A DNA stretch of 64,000 nucleotides, from the NCBI RefSeq assembly GCF_016767715.1, contig NZ_CP050145.1, positions 1,054,001-1,118,000 on the forward strand. The letters run 5' to 3'. The DNA is from Mycobacteroides chelonae. GTDB taxonomy: Bacteria > Actinomycetota > Actinomycetes > Mycobacteriales > Mycobacteriaceae. Of this stretch, positions 26,130 to 35,926 are shown piece by piece. Under the pieces are notes generated by a model. The model was not told the origin of the DNA, did not search any database, and saw only the letters and a program-made list of their open reading frames with translations. Position 1 is the first letter of the stretch, and the number at the start of each line of letters is the position of its first letter. Made by a program: the position numbers and the translations under genes.

Positions 26130-27293
26130 ATGGATTTATTCGAGTACCAGGCCAAGGAGCTGTTCGCTAAGCACAACGTGCCGACGACCCCGGGCCGGGT
26201 TACCACCACCGCCGAGGATGCCAAGGCGATCGCCGAGGAAATCGGCAAGCCAGTGATGATCAAGGCACAGGTCAAGGTCGGTGGACGTGGCAAGGCCGGT
26301 GGCGTGAAGTACGCCGCCACTCCCGATGACGCTTTCACTCACGCAGAGAACATCCTGGGCCTGGACATCAAGGGCCACATCGTCAAGAAGATCCTCGTCG
26401 CCGAGGCCAGCGATATCGCCGAGGAGTACTACATCTCCTTCTTGCTGGATCGCGCTAACCGCACCTACCTGGCTATGTGCTCGGTCGAGGGCGGCGTGGA
26501 AATCGAAGTGACCGCCGAGGAGAACCCCGACGCGCTGGCCAAGGTGCCGGTCGACGCGGTCAAGGGCGTTGACTTGGCTCTGGCGCGCGAGATCGCCGAG
26601 AAGGGCAAGCTGCCCGCCGAGGTGCTGGACTCCGCCGCGGTGACCATCCAGAAGCTCTGGGAGGTGTTCGTCGGTGAGGACGCCACCCTGGTGGAGGTCA
26701 ACCCGCTGGTGCGCACCCCCGACAACCAGATCCTGGCGCTGGACGGCAAGGTGACCCTGGACGGCAACGCCGACTTCCGTCAGCCCGGCCACGCCGAGTT
26801 CGAAGACAAGGACGCCACCGATCCGCTGGAGCTCAAGGCCAAGGAGCACGACCTCAACTACGTCAAGCTTGACGGCCAGGTCGGCATCATCGGTAACGGC
26901 GCGGGTCTGGTCATGTCCACCCTGGACGTGGTGGCCTACGCCGGCGAGAACCACAACGGCGTGAAGCCCGCCAACTTCCTGGACATCGGCGGTGGCGCCT
27001 CGGCCGAGGTGATGGCCGCCGGTCTCGACGTCATCCTGGGCGACTCGCAGGTCAAGAGCGTCTTCGTCAACGTGTTCGGTGGCATCACCGCATGCGATGC
27101 GGTTGCCAACGGCATCGTCGGAGCCCTCAAGACCCTCGGCGACACGGCCAGCAAGCCGCTGGTGGTCCGTCTCGACGGCAACAAGGTCGAAGAAGGACGG
27201 GCGATCCTGGCCGAGTTCAACCATCCGCTGGTTATCCAGGCCGAGACCATGGACGCCGGTGCCGACAAGGCCGCCGAGCTGGCGAGCAAGTAA
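26130..27293 (+). CDS. sucC: Succinyl-CoA ligase (ADP-forming) subunit beta
   Basis: 387 residues. Beta subunit of succinyl-CoA synthetase in the TCA cycle; it binds the nucleotide and CoA-succinate. An ATP-grasp fold is seen: [15 protein letters not shown] at the N-terminus, [23 protein letters not shown], and the CoA-ligase loop [25 protein letters not shown]. The ATG at 26130 has GAGGAAGA upstream. Fourteen bases separate it from sucD, forming a two-gene operon. Confidence 0.97.
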   Translation: MDLFEYQAKELFAKHNVPTTPGRVTTTAEDAKAIAEEIGKPVMIKAQVKVGGRGKAGGVKYAATPDDAFTHAENILGLDIKGHIVKKILVAEASDIAEEYYISFLLDRANRTYLAMCSVEGGVEIEVTAEENPDALAKVPVDAVKGVDLALAREIAEKGKLPAEVLDSAAVTIQKLWEVFVGEDATLVEVNPLVRTPDNQILALDGKVTLDGNADFRQPGHAEFEDKDATDPLELKAKEHDLNYVKLDGQVGIIGNGAGLVMSTLDVVAYAGENHNGVKPANFLDIGGGASAEVMAAGLDVILGDSQVKSVFVNVFGGITACDAVANGIVGALKTLGDTASKPLVVRLDGNKVEEGRAILAEFNHPLVIQAETMDAGADKAAELASK

Positions 27294-27307
27294 GGGAGCT
27301 TGAATCA

Positions 27308-28210
<903 letters not shown>

Positions 28211-28225
28211 CGGCTTCTTACGCGA

Positions 28226-28255
28226 GGGCCCCGACCGGATTTCCGGTTGGGGCCC
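28226..28255 (+). terminator. Terminator of sucCD
   Basis: GGGCCCCGACCGG at 28226-28238 pairs with CCGGTTGGGGCCC at 28243-28255 with a four-base loop, followed by TTGTCGTTT. It begins 16 bases after the sucD stop. Confidence 0.8.
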
Positions 28256-28501
28256 TTGTCGTTTCGCCGAGCGCATACCTGGTGCAGCTGATTCAGGCCT
28301 GGACGCCGCGTACGGTATGCGCTCGCGCTCGGCCTATCGTTGGTGAAATTTGGTCCGCGGCAGGGTAATTCGCCCCCCTGAAGACACTGAATCTCCTGGC
28401 AGACGATATCGCGTTTCGTTCAGTGAGATTGTGTGACTTACGCATGAACAATCGGATGACGGGGCGCTGTCACCCCTGGTGACCGGCTACCTTCTCGGTT
28501 C

Positions 28502-29104
28502 GTGGGCCTCTTGTTTGACACATCCGGACTGGTGCCGACTGCTGACGGCTGGTACGACCCGGCAACCGGCGATCAATTCTGGGTCTCGGAATCGCGAGGC
28601 GCCTATCTGTCGGTGCCGTTGGAGGATCTGGACGTGGTGCGCCGCGCGCTCGTCGAGGCTGTGCTCACGCGACGCGCAGGAGTCATCGAGGCCTACATCG
28701 TGGGCGTCGATAGATTGCCGGGCCTGCTCTACGTGGTGAAGGTTCCGAAAACTGATGCCCCACAAGGACTCACCTTCATGGCCTCGATAGTTGTTCCCCG
28801 CGCGCATTCGTATGCGATGGTCTGCGGGGCATTCGCGGAGGGGCCGGTGACCGGGGTGCGCGAGGCGGCCGTGCTCGAGGAGCTGTTGGCGGCCGGTGGT
28901 ACGTCGTCGAAAATGTGGCCGCCGCATCCCTACGCACCCGATCTGGAGCCGGGCATTCCGTACAACATCGCCGACGAAATACGTTGGGACATCAGGTTCC
29001 CTGACCATCCGCTGTCGCGCCTGCGGCGATGGGTGGCAAGGGTGACGCCAACCATCAGCGTGGAGCAGAAGTTCGCCGCGCTGCCGCCGTTCTCGGTGCC
29101 TTAG
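28502..29104 (+). CDS. Conserved hypothetical protein
   Basis: 200 residues from GTG 28502. No signal peptide or transmembrane helix is evident. The start LLFDTSGLVPTADGWYDP and the centre VVKVPKTDAPQGLTFMASIVVP look like a folded globular protein, but I do not recognise a domain. The frame is well supported by codon bias and ends convergently with an F420-type enzyme by a four-base overlap. No clear ribosome site; the transcript may be leaderless. The gene stands alone behind the sucCD terminator. Confidence 0.65.
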   Translation: MGLLFDTSGLVPTADGWYDPATGDQFWVSESRGAYLSVPLEDLDVVRRALVEAVLTRRAGVIEAYIVGVDRLPGLLYVVKVPKTDAPQGLTFMASIVVPRAHSYAMVCGAFAEGPVTGVREAAVLEELLAAGGTSSKMWPPHPYAPDLEPGIPYNIADEIRWDIRFPDHPLSRLRRWVARVTPTISVEQKFAALPPFSVP

Positions 29105-29949
29105 GCGAATGCGGCCAGTTTCCCGGACAACCGCTCGATGTACGCCCGCACCTCTTCCTCGGAGCGGTCGGGCATCCCGAAGATCGCCTCGGTGACACCC
29201 AGCTCGCGCCAGGCGGCGAGTTGTTCGGGGTCCGGCTTGCCTGCCAGTACGTAGATCAGCGGGTCGCCTTCACGGCCTGCCGCCGCCCACTCCGCCTTGA
29301 GTGCCACGATCTTGCCGGTGATGTCCTCGTCGCGCGGGGTGGACATCCAGCCGTCGGCATTCTTGGCGATCCACTTGAAGTTCTTCTCGGTGCCGCCCGC
29401 GCCCACGATCACCGGCACATGCTTCTGCACGGTCTTGGGCCAGGCCCAGCTGGGGCCGAAATTGACGAATTCGCCTGAGTAGCTGGCCTCTTCGTTTTCC
29501 CAGAGCTTGCGCATAGCCTCGATGTACTCGCGCAGCATGGTGCGGCGACGGCCGGCGGGAACGTTGTGGTCGGCCAGCTCGTCGGTGTTCCAGCCGTATC
29601 CGACGCCGACGGTGACCCGCCCACCGCTCATGTGGTCAAGGGTGGCAATCGATTTGGCAAGGGTGATGGGATCGTGCTCGACGGGGATCGCGACCGCGGT
29701 CGCGAGCCGGATCTTCGTCGTCACCGCACACGCGGCGCCGAGGGACACCCAGGGGTCCAGAGTGCGCATGTAGCGGTCGTCGGGCAGTTCCGCGCCGCCG
29801 GTGCCGGGGTGGGCGGCCTCGCGCTTAACGGGGATGTGCGTGTGCTCGGGCACGTAGAAGGTGCTGAACCCGCCGTCCTCGGCGGCCTTGGCGGCGATGT
29901 CCGGCGAGATGCCGCGGTCACTGGTGAACAGAACGAGGCCGTAGTCCAT
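29101..29949 (-). CDS. LLM class F420-dependent oxidoreductase (Rv0953c-like)
   Basis: 282 residues. Luciferase-like TIM barrel: MDYGLVLFTSDRGISP at the start, FYVPEHTHIPVKREAA, LDHMSGGRVTVGVGYGWNTDEL (F420-contact region), and PVIVGAGGTEKNFKWIAKNADGW. TIGR03619-like subgroup; the substrate is unknown. The ATG at 29949 is chosen over the upstream frame opening because it starts the conserved region. A KstR-type dyad lies eight bases before this start. Orthologue by synteny of Rv0953c. Confidence 0.88.
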   Translation of the reverse strand: MDYGLVLFTSDRGISPDIAAKAAEDGGFSTFYVPEHTHIPVKREAAHPGTGGAELPDDRYMRTLDPWVSLGAACAVTTKIRLATAVAIPVEHDPITLAKSIATLDHMSGGRVTVGVGYGWNTDELADHNVPAGRRRTMLREYIEAMRKLWENEEASYSGEFVNFGPSWAWPKTVQKHVPVIVGAGGTEKNFKWIAKNADGWMSTPRDEDITGKIVALKAEWAAAGREGDPLIYVLAGKPDPEQLAAWRELGVTEAIFGMPDRSEEEVRAYIERLSGKLAAFA

Positions 29950-29957
29950 CCACCAAT

Positions 29958-29971
29958 TAGAACGTGTTCCA
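29958..29971. promoter_or_regulatory. KstR-type dyad at the F420 enzyme promoter
   Basis: TAGAACGTGTTCCA fits the published KstR consensus TnnAACnnGTTnnA at all fixed positions. It lies eight bases upstream of the 29949 start and about 100 upstream of the divergent sfnG-like gene. Confidence 0.55.
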
Positions 29972-30068
29972 GTTTTGTTGTCGAGGGTGGGGCCCAAATG
30001 GCGCGGGGAACGGATCACGGTGAGTAAGACGGATGACCGTCCGCGGGGTTCGCTGTTTGCATAACTCC

Positions 30069-31190
30069 GTGACGACCGAACGGATATCTGACCACGTCAA
30101 ATTCGCGTACTGGGTGCCCAATGTCAGCGGTGGCCTGGTCACCAGCACCATCGAGCAGCGCACCGACTGGGGCTACGACTACAACGTCACCCTGGCGCGC
30201 ACGGCCGAGAACAACGGCTTCGAGTACGCGCTCACCCAGGTGCGTTACGAGGCCAGCTATGGCGCCGAGTACCAACACGAGTCCACCAGCTTCTCTCTTG
30301 CTCTGCTGCTGGCCACCGAGCGCCTCAAGGTGATCGCCGCCGTCCACCCCGGGCTCTGGCAGCCGGGCGTGCTCGCCAAGCTGGGCGCAACCGCCGACCA
30401 TCTATCCGGCGGTCGCTTCGCGGTCAACGTGGTCTCCGGATGGTTCAAGGACGAGTTCACTCACCTGGGTGAACCGTGGCTGGAGCACGACGAGAGGTAC
30501 CGCCGAAGCGGCGAGTTCCTCCAGGTGCTGCGCAAGATCTGGACTGAGGATGACGTCGACTTCCGGGGTGATTTCTATCGGATCCACGACTTCACGCTGA
30601 AGCCCAAGCCGCTTCACACGCCCGAGCTATTCCAAGGAGGCAACTCCACGGCCGCGCGGCGCAACGGTGGCCTCTACTCCGACTGGTACTTCTCCAACGG
30701 CAAGGACTTCGCGGGTATCACCGATCAGATCGTGGAGGTCCGCGACCACGCCCGCACCGTCGGACGCGAAGTCAGCGTCGGGCTCAACGGTTTCATCATC
30801 GCCAGAGACACCGAGGCCGAAGCGCGCGAGGTCCTGCGGGAAATCGTCGCGAAGGCCAATCGCCCCGCCGTCGAGGGCTTCCGCGCGGCCGTTCAGCAGG
30901 CAGGCTCGGCCACCGGCGACAAGAAGGGCATGTGGGCGGACTCCTCGTTCGAGGATCTGGTGCAGTACAACGACGGATTCCGGACCCAGCTCATCGGCAC
31001 CCCGGAACAGATCGCTGAGCGGATCGTCGCCTACCGCAGGCGGGGTGTGGACCTGATCCTGGGCGGCTTCCTGCACTTCCAGGAGGAGATCGAATACTTC
31101 GGCGCCAAGGTGCTGCCACTGGTCCGCGAGATCGAGGCAGCCGATGTTCAGGAAACCCACAGCGAATATCGCGTACCGGTTTTGAGCTAA
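30069..31190 (+). CDS. sfnG: FMN-dependent dimethylsulfone monooxygenase-like protein
   Basis: 373 residues of the two-component flavin monooxygenase (luciferase-like) family. FAYWVPNVSGGLVTS at the N-terminus, QVRYEASYG, HPGLWQPGVLAKLGATAD, RFAVNVVSGWFKDEF and the closing GGFLHFQEEIEYFG match SfnG, which oxidises dimethyl sulfone to methanesulfinate during sulfur limitation. The start is placed at GTG 30069 because SfnG proteins begin a few residues before FAYWVPN; the frame opens at 30033 with no ribosome site. The substrate may differ in mycobacteria. Confidence 0.82.
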   Translation: MTTERISDHVKFAYWVPNVSGGLVTSTIEQRTDWGYDYNVTLARTAENNGFEYALTQVRYEASYGAEYQHESTSFSLALLLATERLKVIAAVHPGLWQPGVLAKLGATADHLSGGRFAVNVVSGWFKDEFTHLGEPWLEHDERYRRSGEFLQVLRKIWTEDDVDFRGDFYRIHDFTLKPKPLHTPELFQGGNSTAARRNGGLYSDWYFSNGKDFAGITDQIVEVRDHARTVGREVSVGLNGFIIARDTEAEAREVLREIVAKANRPAVEGFRAAVQQAGSATGDKKGMWADSSFEDLVQYNDGFRTQLIGTPEQIAERIVAYRRRGVDLILGGFLHFQEEIEYFGAKVLPLVREIEAADVQETHSEYRVPVLS

Positions 31191-31304
31191 CCGATGTGCC
31201 TCGGCCGTGTCTGGCCTTGTCTGCGTCCGTACCGACGCCGGGTGCAGTAGCGTGGAGGCGATCCACCCCGAGACCACGACCGAAACCGTGATGTAGGAGA
31301 TGTA

Positions 31305-32318
31305 ATGACGTATTCGACCGGTGGGCCCGGATACCAGCCCGCGCAGCCGTCCAATCCGTACGGCACCCCGTCCTTTGTGGCCGAGCCAAACACGGGCGCG
31401 CTAGGGGTTTACCTGCCCGGTGGTGTCCTGGTGCTGAGCCTGATCGGCTTCATTGCCGGCTTCGGGCCGTTCTACACCGGGAAGGCCAGCTCGGGGACGT
31501 CGGGAAGCTTCGGCGGATTCGACCTCCTGGCTCTGTCTCCGGTCTTCGGCTTCGCTCAGTTCGCGCTGTTGCTCGCCGGTCTGACCGCGGGAGTCTCGCT
31601 CCTCTCCGGCAAGGACGACAAGCAGGCGCCCGTCGCCATCCTGTCGATCGTGGGATTCCTCTTTGTCCTTGGCGGTCTGTTCGGCAACCCGTTCGCGGCC
31701 GCCTTCGGTGAGGTCGGTATCGGGTGGGGCCTGATCACGCTCGCTGTGGTGTCCGGCCTGCAGGCCGCGGCCGCCGTCTATGCCCTGCTCAGCGAGGTCG
31801 GCGTGGTGAAGGCCAAGACTGCCTCGCCCGCGACCAATCCGTTCGGTAGCCAGTACCAGCCGCAGCAGAGCCAGTACTACACCCCGGCGCAGCAGCAGCC
31901 CCAGCAGCAACTGCCCAAGCAGGGGCAGGGCTACGGTCAGGCCGGTGCTCAGGGGTACGGCCAGCAGCAGAGCTACGGCCAGCAGCCAGCCCCGAGCTAC
32001 GGCCAGGCCGGTGCTCAGGGATACGGCCAGCAGCAGCCCGCGCCTGCCGCCCCGCCGTCGTACGGCGGCTACGGTCAGCAGCAGCCGCAGTCTGCGCCGC
32101 CGACCCCGCCGCAGGGCTTTAGCAGCTCCGGCTTCACTCCGCCGTCAGCGCAGCCGACCCAGCAGGCCGGATCCTCGCAGCCGACCCAGCAGTACCCGAC
32201 CTTCGGTGGTGCCAGTGGTCAGGCTCCCGGAGGCGAGCAGGGCGGCGCGGGCGCTAGCAGTGGTTCGTCCTCTGCCAGCGGTGACGATCTGTTCGGCACC
32301 TCGCGTCCTTCCAACTAA
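31305..32318 (+). CDS. DUF5336 membrane protein (34 kDa antigen family)
   Basis: 337 residues. About four hydrophobic segments occupy residues 25-175 (GVLVLSLIGFIAGFGPFY, LALSPVFGFAQFALLLAGL, VAILSIVGFLFVLGGLF, GLITLAVVSGLQAAAAVYALL); the C-terminal half is Gln/Pro/Gly/Tyr-rich with repeats of QGYGQQQ and AGAQGYG. This is the architecture of the mycobacterial 34 kDa antigenic protein, Rv0954 in M. tuberculosis, next to perM in both genomes. The ATG at 31305 has GTAGGAGA upstream. A link to cell-division or envelope function with PerM is plausible from the conserved pairing. Confidence 0.9.
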   Translation: MTYSTGGPGYQPAQPSNPYGTPSFVAEPNTGALGVYLPGGVLVLSLIGFIAGFGPFYTGKASSGTSGSFGGFDLLALSPVFGFAQFALLLAGLTAGVSLLSGKDDKQAPVAILSIVGFLFVLGGLFGNPFAAAFGEVGIGWGLITLAVVSGLQAAAAVYALLSEVGVVKAKTASPATNPFGSQYQPQQSQYYTPAQQQPQQQLPKQGQGYGQAGAQGYGQQQSYGQQPAPSYGQAGAQGYGQQQPAPAAPPSYGGYGQQQPQSAPPTPPQGFSSSGFTPPSAQPTQQAGSSQPTQQYPTFGGASGQAPGGEQGGAGASSGSSSASGDDLFGTSRPSN

Positions 32319-32345
32319 GACTGTGTTTACTGCCGTGATCGGCGC

Positions 32346-33659
32346 GTGAATCAAACCTCGCGCGCCAATCCCGCACAGGCTCGCGCACTGCTGACGGTTG
32401 CCTTTGGCCCGTCAGCAGTTGCGTTGGTAGTCATTGCGGCAATCGTCTTGGTGCAGTTGGTAATTGCCAACAGCGACATGACCGGGACGTTCGGTGCGGT
32501 GGCCAGCATGTGGCTGGGCACCCACCTGGTACCCATCTCGATCGGTGGGCGAGTCATCGAGGTGCTGCCGCTGTTGCCGACGGCGGCGATGGTTTGGGGC
32601 GTTGCCCGAACGGTCGCCTCGACTATCGCACCCACCGCTTCCTGGTATGTGATCCGGTGGGTGATCGCCTCGGCGCTGGCCGGTCCGCTCTTGATGACGG
32701 CGATATCGCTGGCGATCATTCATGACGCATCGACGGTGCTGACGCAGCTGCAATCACCGAATGCCTTGCGCGCATTCGGTTCTGTCCTCGGAGTCCATGC
32801 CGCCGGTGCGATTGCCGGCGTATTGCTGCGGGTCGGCAGACGGCTCGCGGCGCTCCTACAGCTGCCGTCATGGCCCATGGACGCGGTCCGCGGCGCTGTC
32901 GCCGGGGTGCTCGCACTCTTCGGACTGTCTGCGGCGGTGACCGCGGGTTCTTTGGTGGTTCACTGGGCGACGATGGACCAGCTGTACTCGGTCACCAACG
33001 ATTTTGTGGGTCAGCTGAGCCTGACCCTGTTGGCGATCCTCTACGCGCCCAACGTCATTCTGGGTGCCTGCGCACTGGCGGTCGGATCAAGCGCGAACGT
33101 GGGTACCGCGGCCTTTAGCGCGTTCGCCGTTTTCGGTGGACAGCTGCCGGCGGTGCCGATCCTGGCAGCGGTCCCCACGCCACCCCTTGGTCCCGCGTGG
33201 GTGGCCCTGATGATCATCGGTGCGGTGTCCGGGGTGGCCGTCGGTCAGCAATGCGCGCGTCGGCCCGTTCCGTGGCCGACGGCGATCCACAAGGTGGTCG
33301 CGGCGGCACTGCTTGCGGCAACATTCCTGGCGATCGTCGGAAAGCTCGCCGGCGGGCAGCTGGGAAACTTCGGACGCCTGGGGATCGATCAGGGCACGTT
33401 CGGCCCTGGGGTGTTCTTCTGGTTCCTGGTCATCGGCCTGTTGACGGTGTTCATGCTGGGCGGAGCCACCCGTCTTCCGGCTAAGGCACGGCCAGAGCCA
33501 GAGCCCGAGCCAGAAGCAGAACCGGAACCGGAAACGGAAACGGAGCTAGAGCCGGAACCGGTGCCTGAGCCGGAAGTGGGGGGCGAACCGGACCCGGAGG
33601 CCCGGACCCAACCTCAAGCCGAGAGTGACTCCAGCGACCCTCCGGAACAGGCCAAGTGA
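32346..33659 (+). CDS. perM: Integral membrane protein PerM
   Basis: 437 residues with about nine hydrophobic segments and a C-terminal cytoplasmic tail of Pro/Glu repeats (EPEPEPEAEPEPE). PerM (Rv0955) supports cell division and acid/IFN-gamma persistence in M. tuberculosis. Starts at GTG 32346, 27 bases after the DUF5336 gene, and overlaps purN by four bases (GTGA). The acidic Pro-Glu tail is low complexity and variable among mycobacteria. Identification rests on topology and synteny. Confidence 0.88.
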   Translation: MNQTSRANPAQARALLTVAFGPSAVALVVIAAIVLVQLVIANSDMTGTFGAVASMWLGTHLVPISIGGRVIEVLPLLPTAAMVWGVARTVASTIAPTASWYVIRWVIASALAGPLLMTAISLAIIHDASTVLTQLQSPNALRAFGSVLGVHAAGAIAGVLLRVGRRLAALLQLPSWPMDAVRGAVAGVLALFGLSAAVTAGSLVVHWATMDQLYSVTNDFVGQLSLTLLAILYAPNVILGACALAVGSSANVGTAAFSAFAVFGGQLPAVPILAAVPTPPLGPAWVALMIIGAVSGVAVGQQCARRPVPWPTAIHKVVAAALLAATFLAIVGKLAGGQLGNFGRLGIDQGTFGPGVFFWFLVIGLLTVFMLGGATRLPAKARPEPEPEPEAEPEPETETELEPEPVPEPEVGGEPDPEARTQPQAESDSSDPPEQAK

Positions 33660-34354
33660 CCAGTCCGGCTACGCTCAGCGGCGTGTCGGTGTCGGATTCT
33701 CCTCGTGCGGGTGGCTCTTCGGAGCCCACGTCGCCCGTTGAGATCGCCCCATCTGCCCCGGCACGCGTCGTGGTCCTGGCCTCCGGCACCGGAAGCCTGC
33801 TGCGCTCCCTGCTTGACGCGGCTACGAATGACTTCCCGGCCCGGATCGTCGCCGTAGGCACCGACCGGCAATGCGCGGCCGTCGATATCGCCACCGGCGC
33901 GCAGCTGCCCAGCTACACCGTGCGGCTCTCCGACTACGACTCCCGTGAAGAATGGGATGCTGCCATCACCGACGCCACGGCCGCTCACCGGCCCGATCTG
34001 GTGGTCTCGGCCGGATTCATGAAGATACTTGGGCCACGGTTTCTTTCACAGTTCTTGGGGCGGGTCATCAACACCCATCCCGCGCTGTTGCCGTCGTTCC
34101 CAGGCGCGCATGCCGTCCCCGACGCTCTGGCGCATGGGGTCAAGGTGACCGGTTGCACGGTGCATCTGGTCGATGACGGGATGGACACCGGGCCGATCCT
34201 TGCCCAGCAGGCTGTCGCCGTGCACGGGGATGACGACGAGGCCAGCCTGCATGAACGTATCAAGGTAGTGGAACGCGCGCTGCTGGTAGATGTGCTGGCC
34301 GCGGTGGCCACCAGAGGTTTGATTTGGAACGGAAGAAGGGCCTCCATCAAGTGA
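33656..34354 (+). CDS. purN: Phosphoribosylglycinamide formyltransferase
   Basis: 232 residues. Transfers a formyl group from 10-formyl-THF to GAR in purine synthesis. Motifs: [26 protein letters not shown], the catalytic [16 protein letters not shown] with its His, and the substrate loop [10 protein letters not shown]. The GTG start at 33656 overlaps the perM stop; an alternative GTG at 33683 would trim a Ser/Pro-rich leader. The end overlaps purH (GTGA at 34351-34354), so perM, purN and purH are translationally coupled. Confidence 0.95.
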   Translation: MTSPATLSGVSVSDSPRAGGSSEPTSPVEIAPSAPARVVVLASGTGSLLRSLLDAATNDFPARIVAVGTDRQCAAVDIATGAQLPSYTVRLSDYDSREEWDAAITDATAAHRPDLVVSAGFMKILGPRFLSQFLGRVINTHPALLPSFPGAHAVPDALAHGVKVTGCTVHLVDDGMDTGPILAQQAVAVHGDDDEASLHERIKVVERALLVDVLAAVATRGLIWNGRRASIK

Positions 34355-35904
34355 GTACGCAGCGACCCGTACGGCGGGCATTGATCAGTGTCTACGACAA
34401 GACCGGACTGGAAGAGCTCGCCAGCGGGCTGCACGCCGCCGGTGTGGAACTGGTATCCACCGGATCTACCGCGAAAACCATTGCTGCCGCGTCAATTCCG
34501 GTGACACCTGTGGAAGAGGTCACCGGGTTTCCGGAGGTGCTGGATGGCCGGGTGAAGACCTTGCATCCGCATGTGCACGCCGGCGTCTTGGCCGACACCC
34601 GCCGCGAGGAGCACCTGACCCAACTCGAGGAGCTGGGCGTCAAGGGCTTCGAGCTGGTGGTCGTGAACCTCTACCCGTTCGCCGCGACGGTGGCCTCGGG
34701 CGCCTCCGAGGACGAATGCGTCGAACAAATCGACATCGGTGGCCCCTCGATGGTGCGTGCCGCCGCCAAAAACCACCCGAGCGTGGCGGTGGTTGTGGAC
34801 CCCGCTTCATACGGTGCGGTGCTGGCTGCGGTCGATGCCGGGGGATTCACCCTGGAGGCGCGGAAGATTCTGGCGGCCCAGGCATTCCGCCACACTGCCG
34901 AGTATGACGTGGCGGTCGCCGGCTGGCTGTCATCCGTGGCGGAGCCCGAGGGTGCCGAGTTGCCCTCATGGATCGGCGGCACGTGGACTCGTTCGGCGGT
35001 GCTGCGTTACGGGGAGAACCCGCACCAGCAGGCTGCCCTCTACACCGGTGCCGCCGGGCATGGCCTGGCGCAGGCGGAGCAGCTGCACGGAAAAGAGATG
35101 TCGTACAACAACTACACGGACGCCGACGCCGCCTGGCGCGCCGCGTGGGACCAGGACAAGGCCTGCGCCGCCATCATCAAGCATGCCAATCCGTGCGGTA
35201 TCGCGGTGTCGGACATCTCGATCGCCGATGCGCATCTCAAGGCACACGAATGCGATCCACTGAGTGCCTTCGGCGGCGTCATCGCGGTCAACCGCGAGGT
35301 GAGCGTGGAGATGGCCGAGCGGGTCGCCGACATTTTCACCGAGGTAATTGTGGCCCCGGGTTACGAGGACGGCGCCGTGGAGGTGCTGAGCCGCAAGAAG
35401 AACGTGCGTCTGCTGCGTGCGACGCCGCCCCAGTCCGGGTACACCGAATGGCGCCAGATCAGCGGTGGCCTGCTCGTGCAGGAGCGCGACGCGCTCGACG
35501 CCGCGGGTGACGATCCGGCCAACTGGACATTGGTGGCTGGTACCGCTGTGGACGAGGACACGTTGGCGGACTTGGCGTTTGCCTGGAAGGTGGGGCGGGC
35601 CGTCAAGTCCAACGCGATCGTCGTGGCCTCCGGTGGTGCCACCATCGGTGTCGGAATGGGACAGGTCAACCGGGTAGACGCCGCCAAGCTGGCGGTGTCT
35701 CGTGGCGGGGATCGAGTCTCCGGCGCGGTAGCGGCCTCGGACGCCTTCTTCCCGTTCCCGGATGGCCTGGAGGTGCTGACGCAGGCCGGAGTTCGAGCGA
35801 TCGTGCATCCGGGCGGTTCCATGCGCGACGAGTTGGTGACCGATGCTGCTAAGGCTGCCGGAATCACGTTGTACACCACTGGAGCACGTCACTTCGCCCA
35901 TTAG
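34351..35904 (+). CDS. purH: Bifunctional AICAR transformylase/IMP cyclohydrolase
   Basis: 517 residues. Last two steps of de novo purine synthesis. The N-terminal IMP cyclohydrolase has [25 protein letters not shown] and [13 protein letters not shown]; the C-terminal AICAR transformylase has the catalytic KHANPCG and [13 protein letters not shown] near the end. The start is GTG 34351, overlapping the purN stop; the frame extends back to 34324 within purN. Twenty-two bases separate it from the BacA-like transporter. Confidence 0.96.
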   Translation: MSTQRPVRRALISVYDKTGLEELASGLHAAGVELVSTGSTAKTIAAASIPVTPVEEVTGFPEVLDGRVKTLHPHVHAGVLADTRREEHLTQLEELGVKGFELVVVNLYPFAATVASGASEDECVEQIDIGGPSMVRAAAKNHPSVAVVVDPASYGAVLAAVDAGGFTLEARKILAAQAFRHTAEYDVAVAGWLSSVAEPEGAELPSWIGGTWTRSAVLRYGENPHQQAALYTGAAGHGLAQAEQLHGKEMSYNNYTDADAAWRAAWDQDKACAAIIKHANPCGIAVSDISIADAHLKAHECDPLSAFGGVIAVNREVSVEMAERVADIFTEVIVAPGYEDGAVEVLSRKKNVRLLRATPPQSGYTEWRQISGGLLVQERDALDAAGDDPANWTLVAGTAVDEDTLADLAFAWKVGRAVKSNAIVVASGGATIGVGMGQVNRVDAAKLAVSRGGDRVSGAVAASDAFFPFPDGLEVLTQAGVRAIVHPGGSMRDELVTDAAKAAGITLYTTGARHFAH

Positions 35905-35926
35905 GGCGCAACGATAGGGAGAGCCC

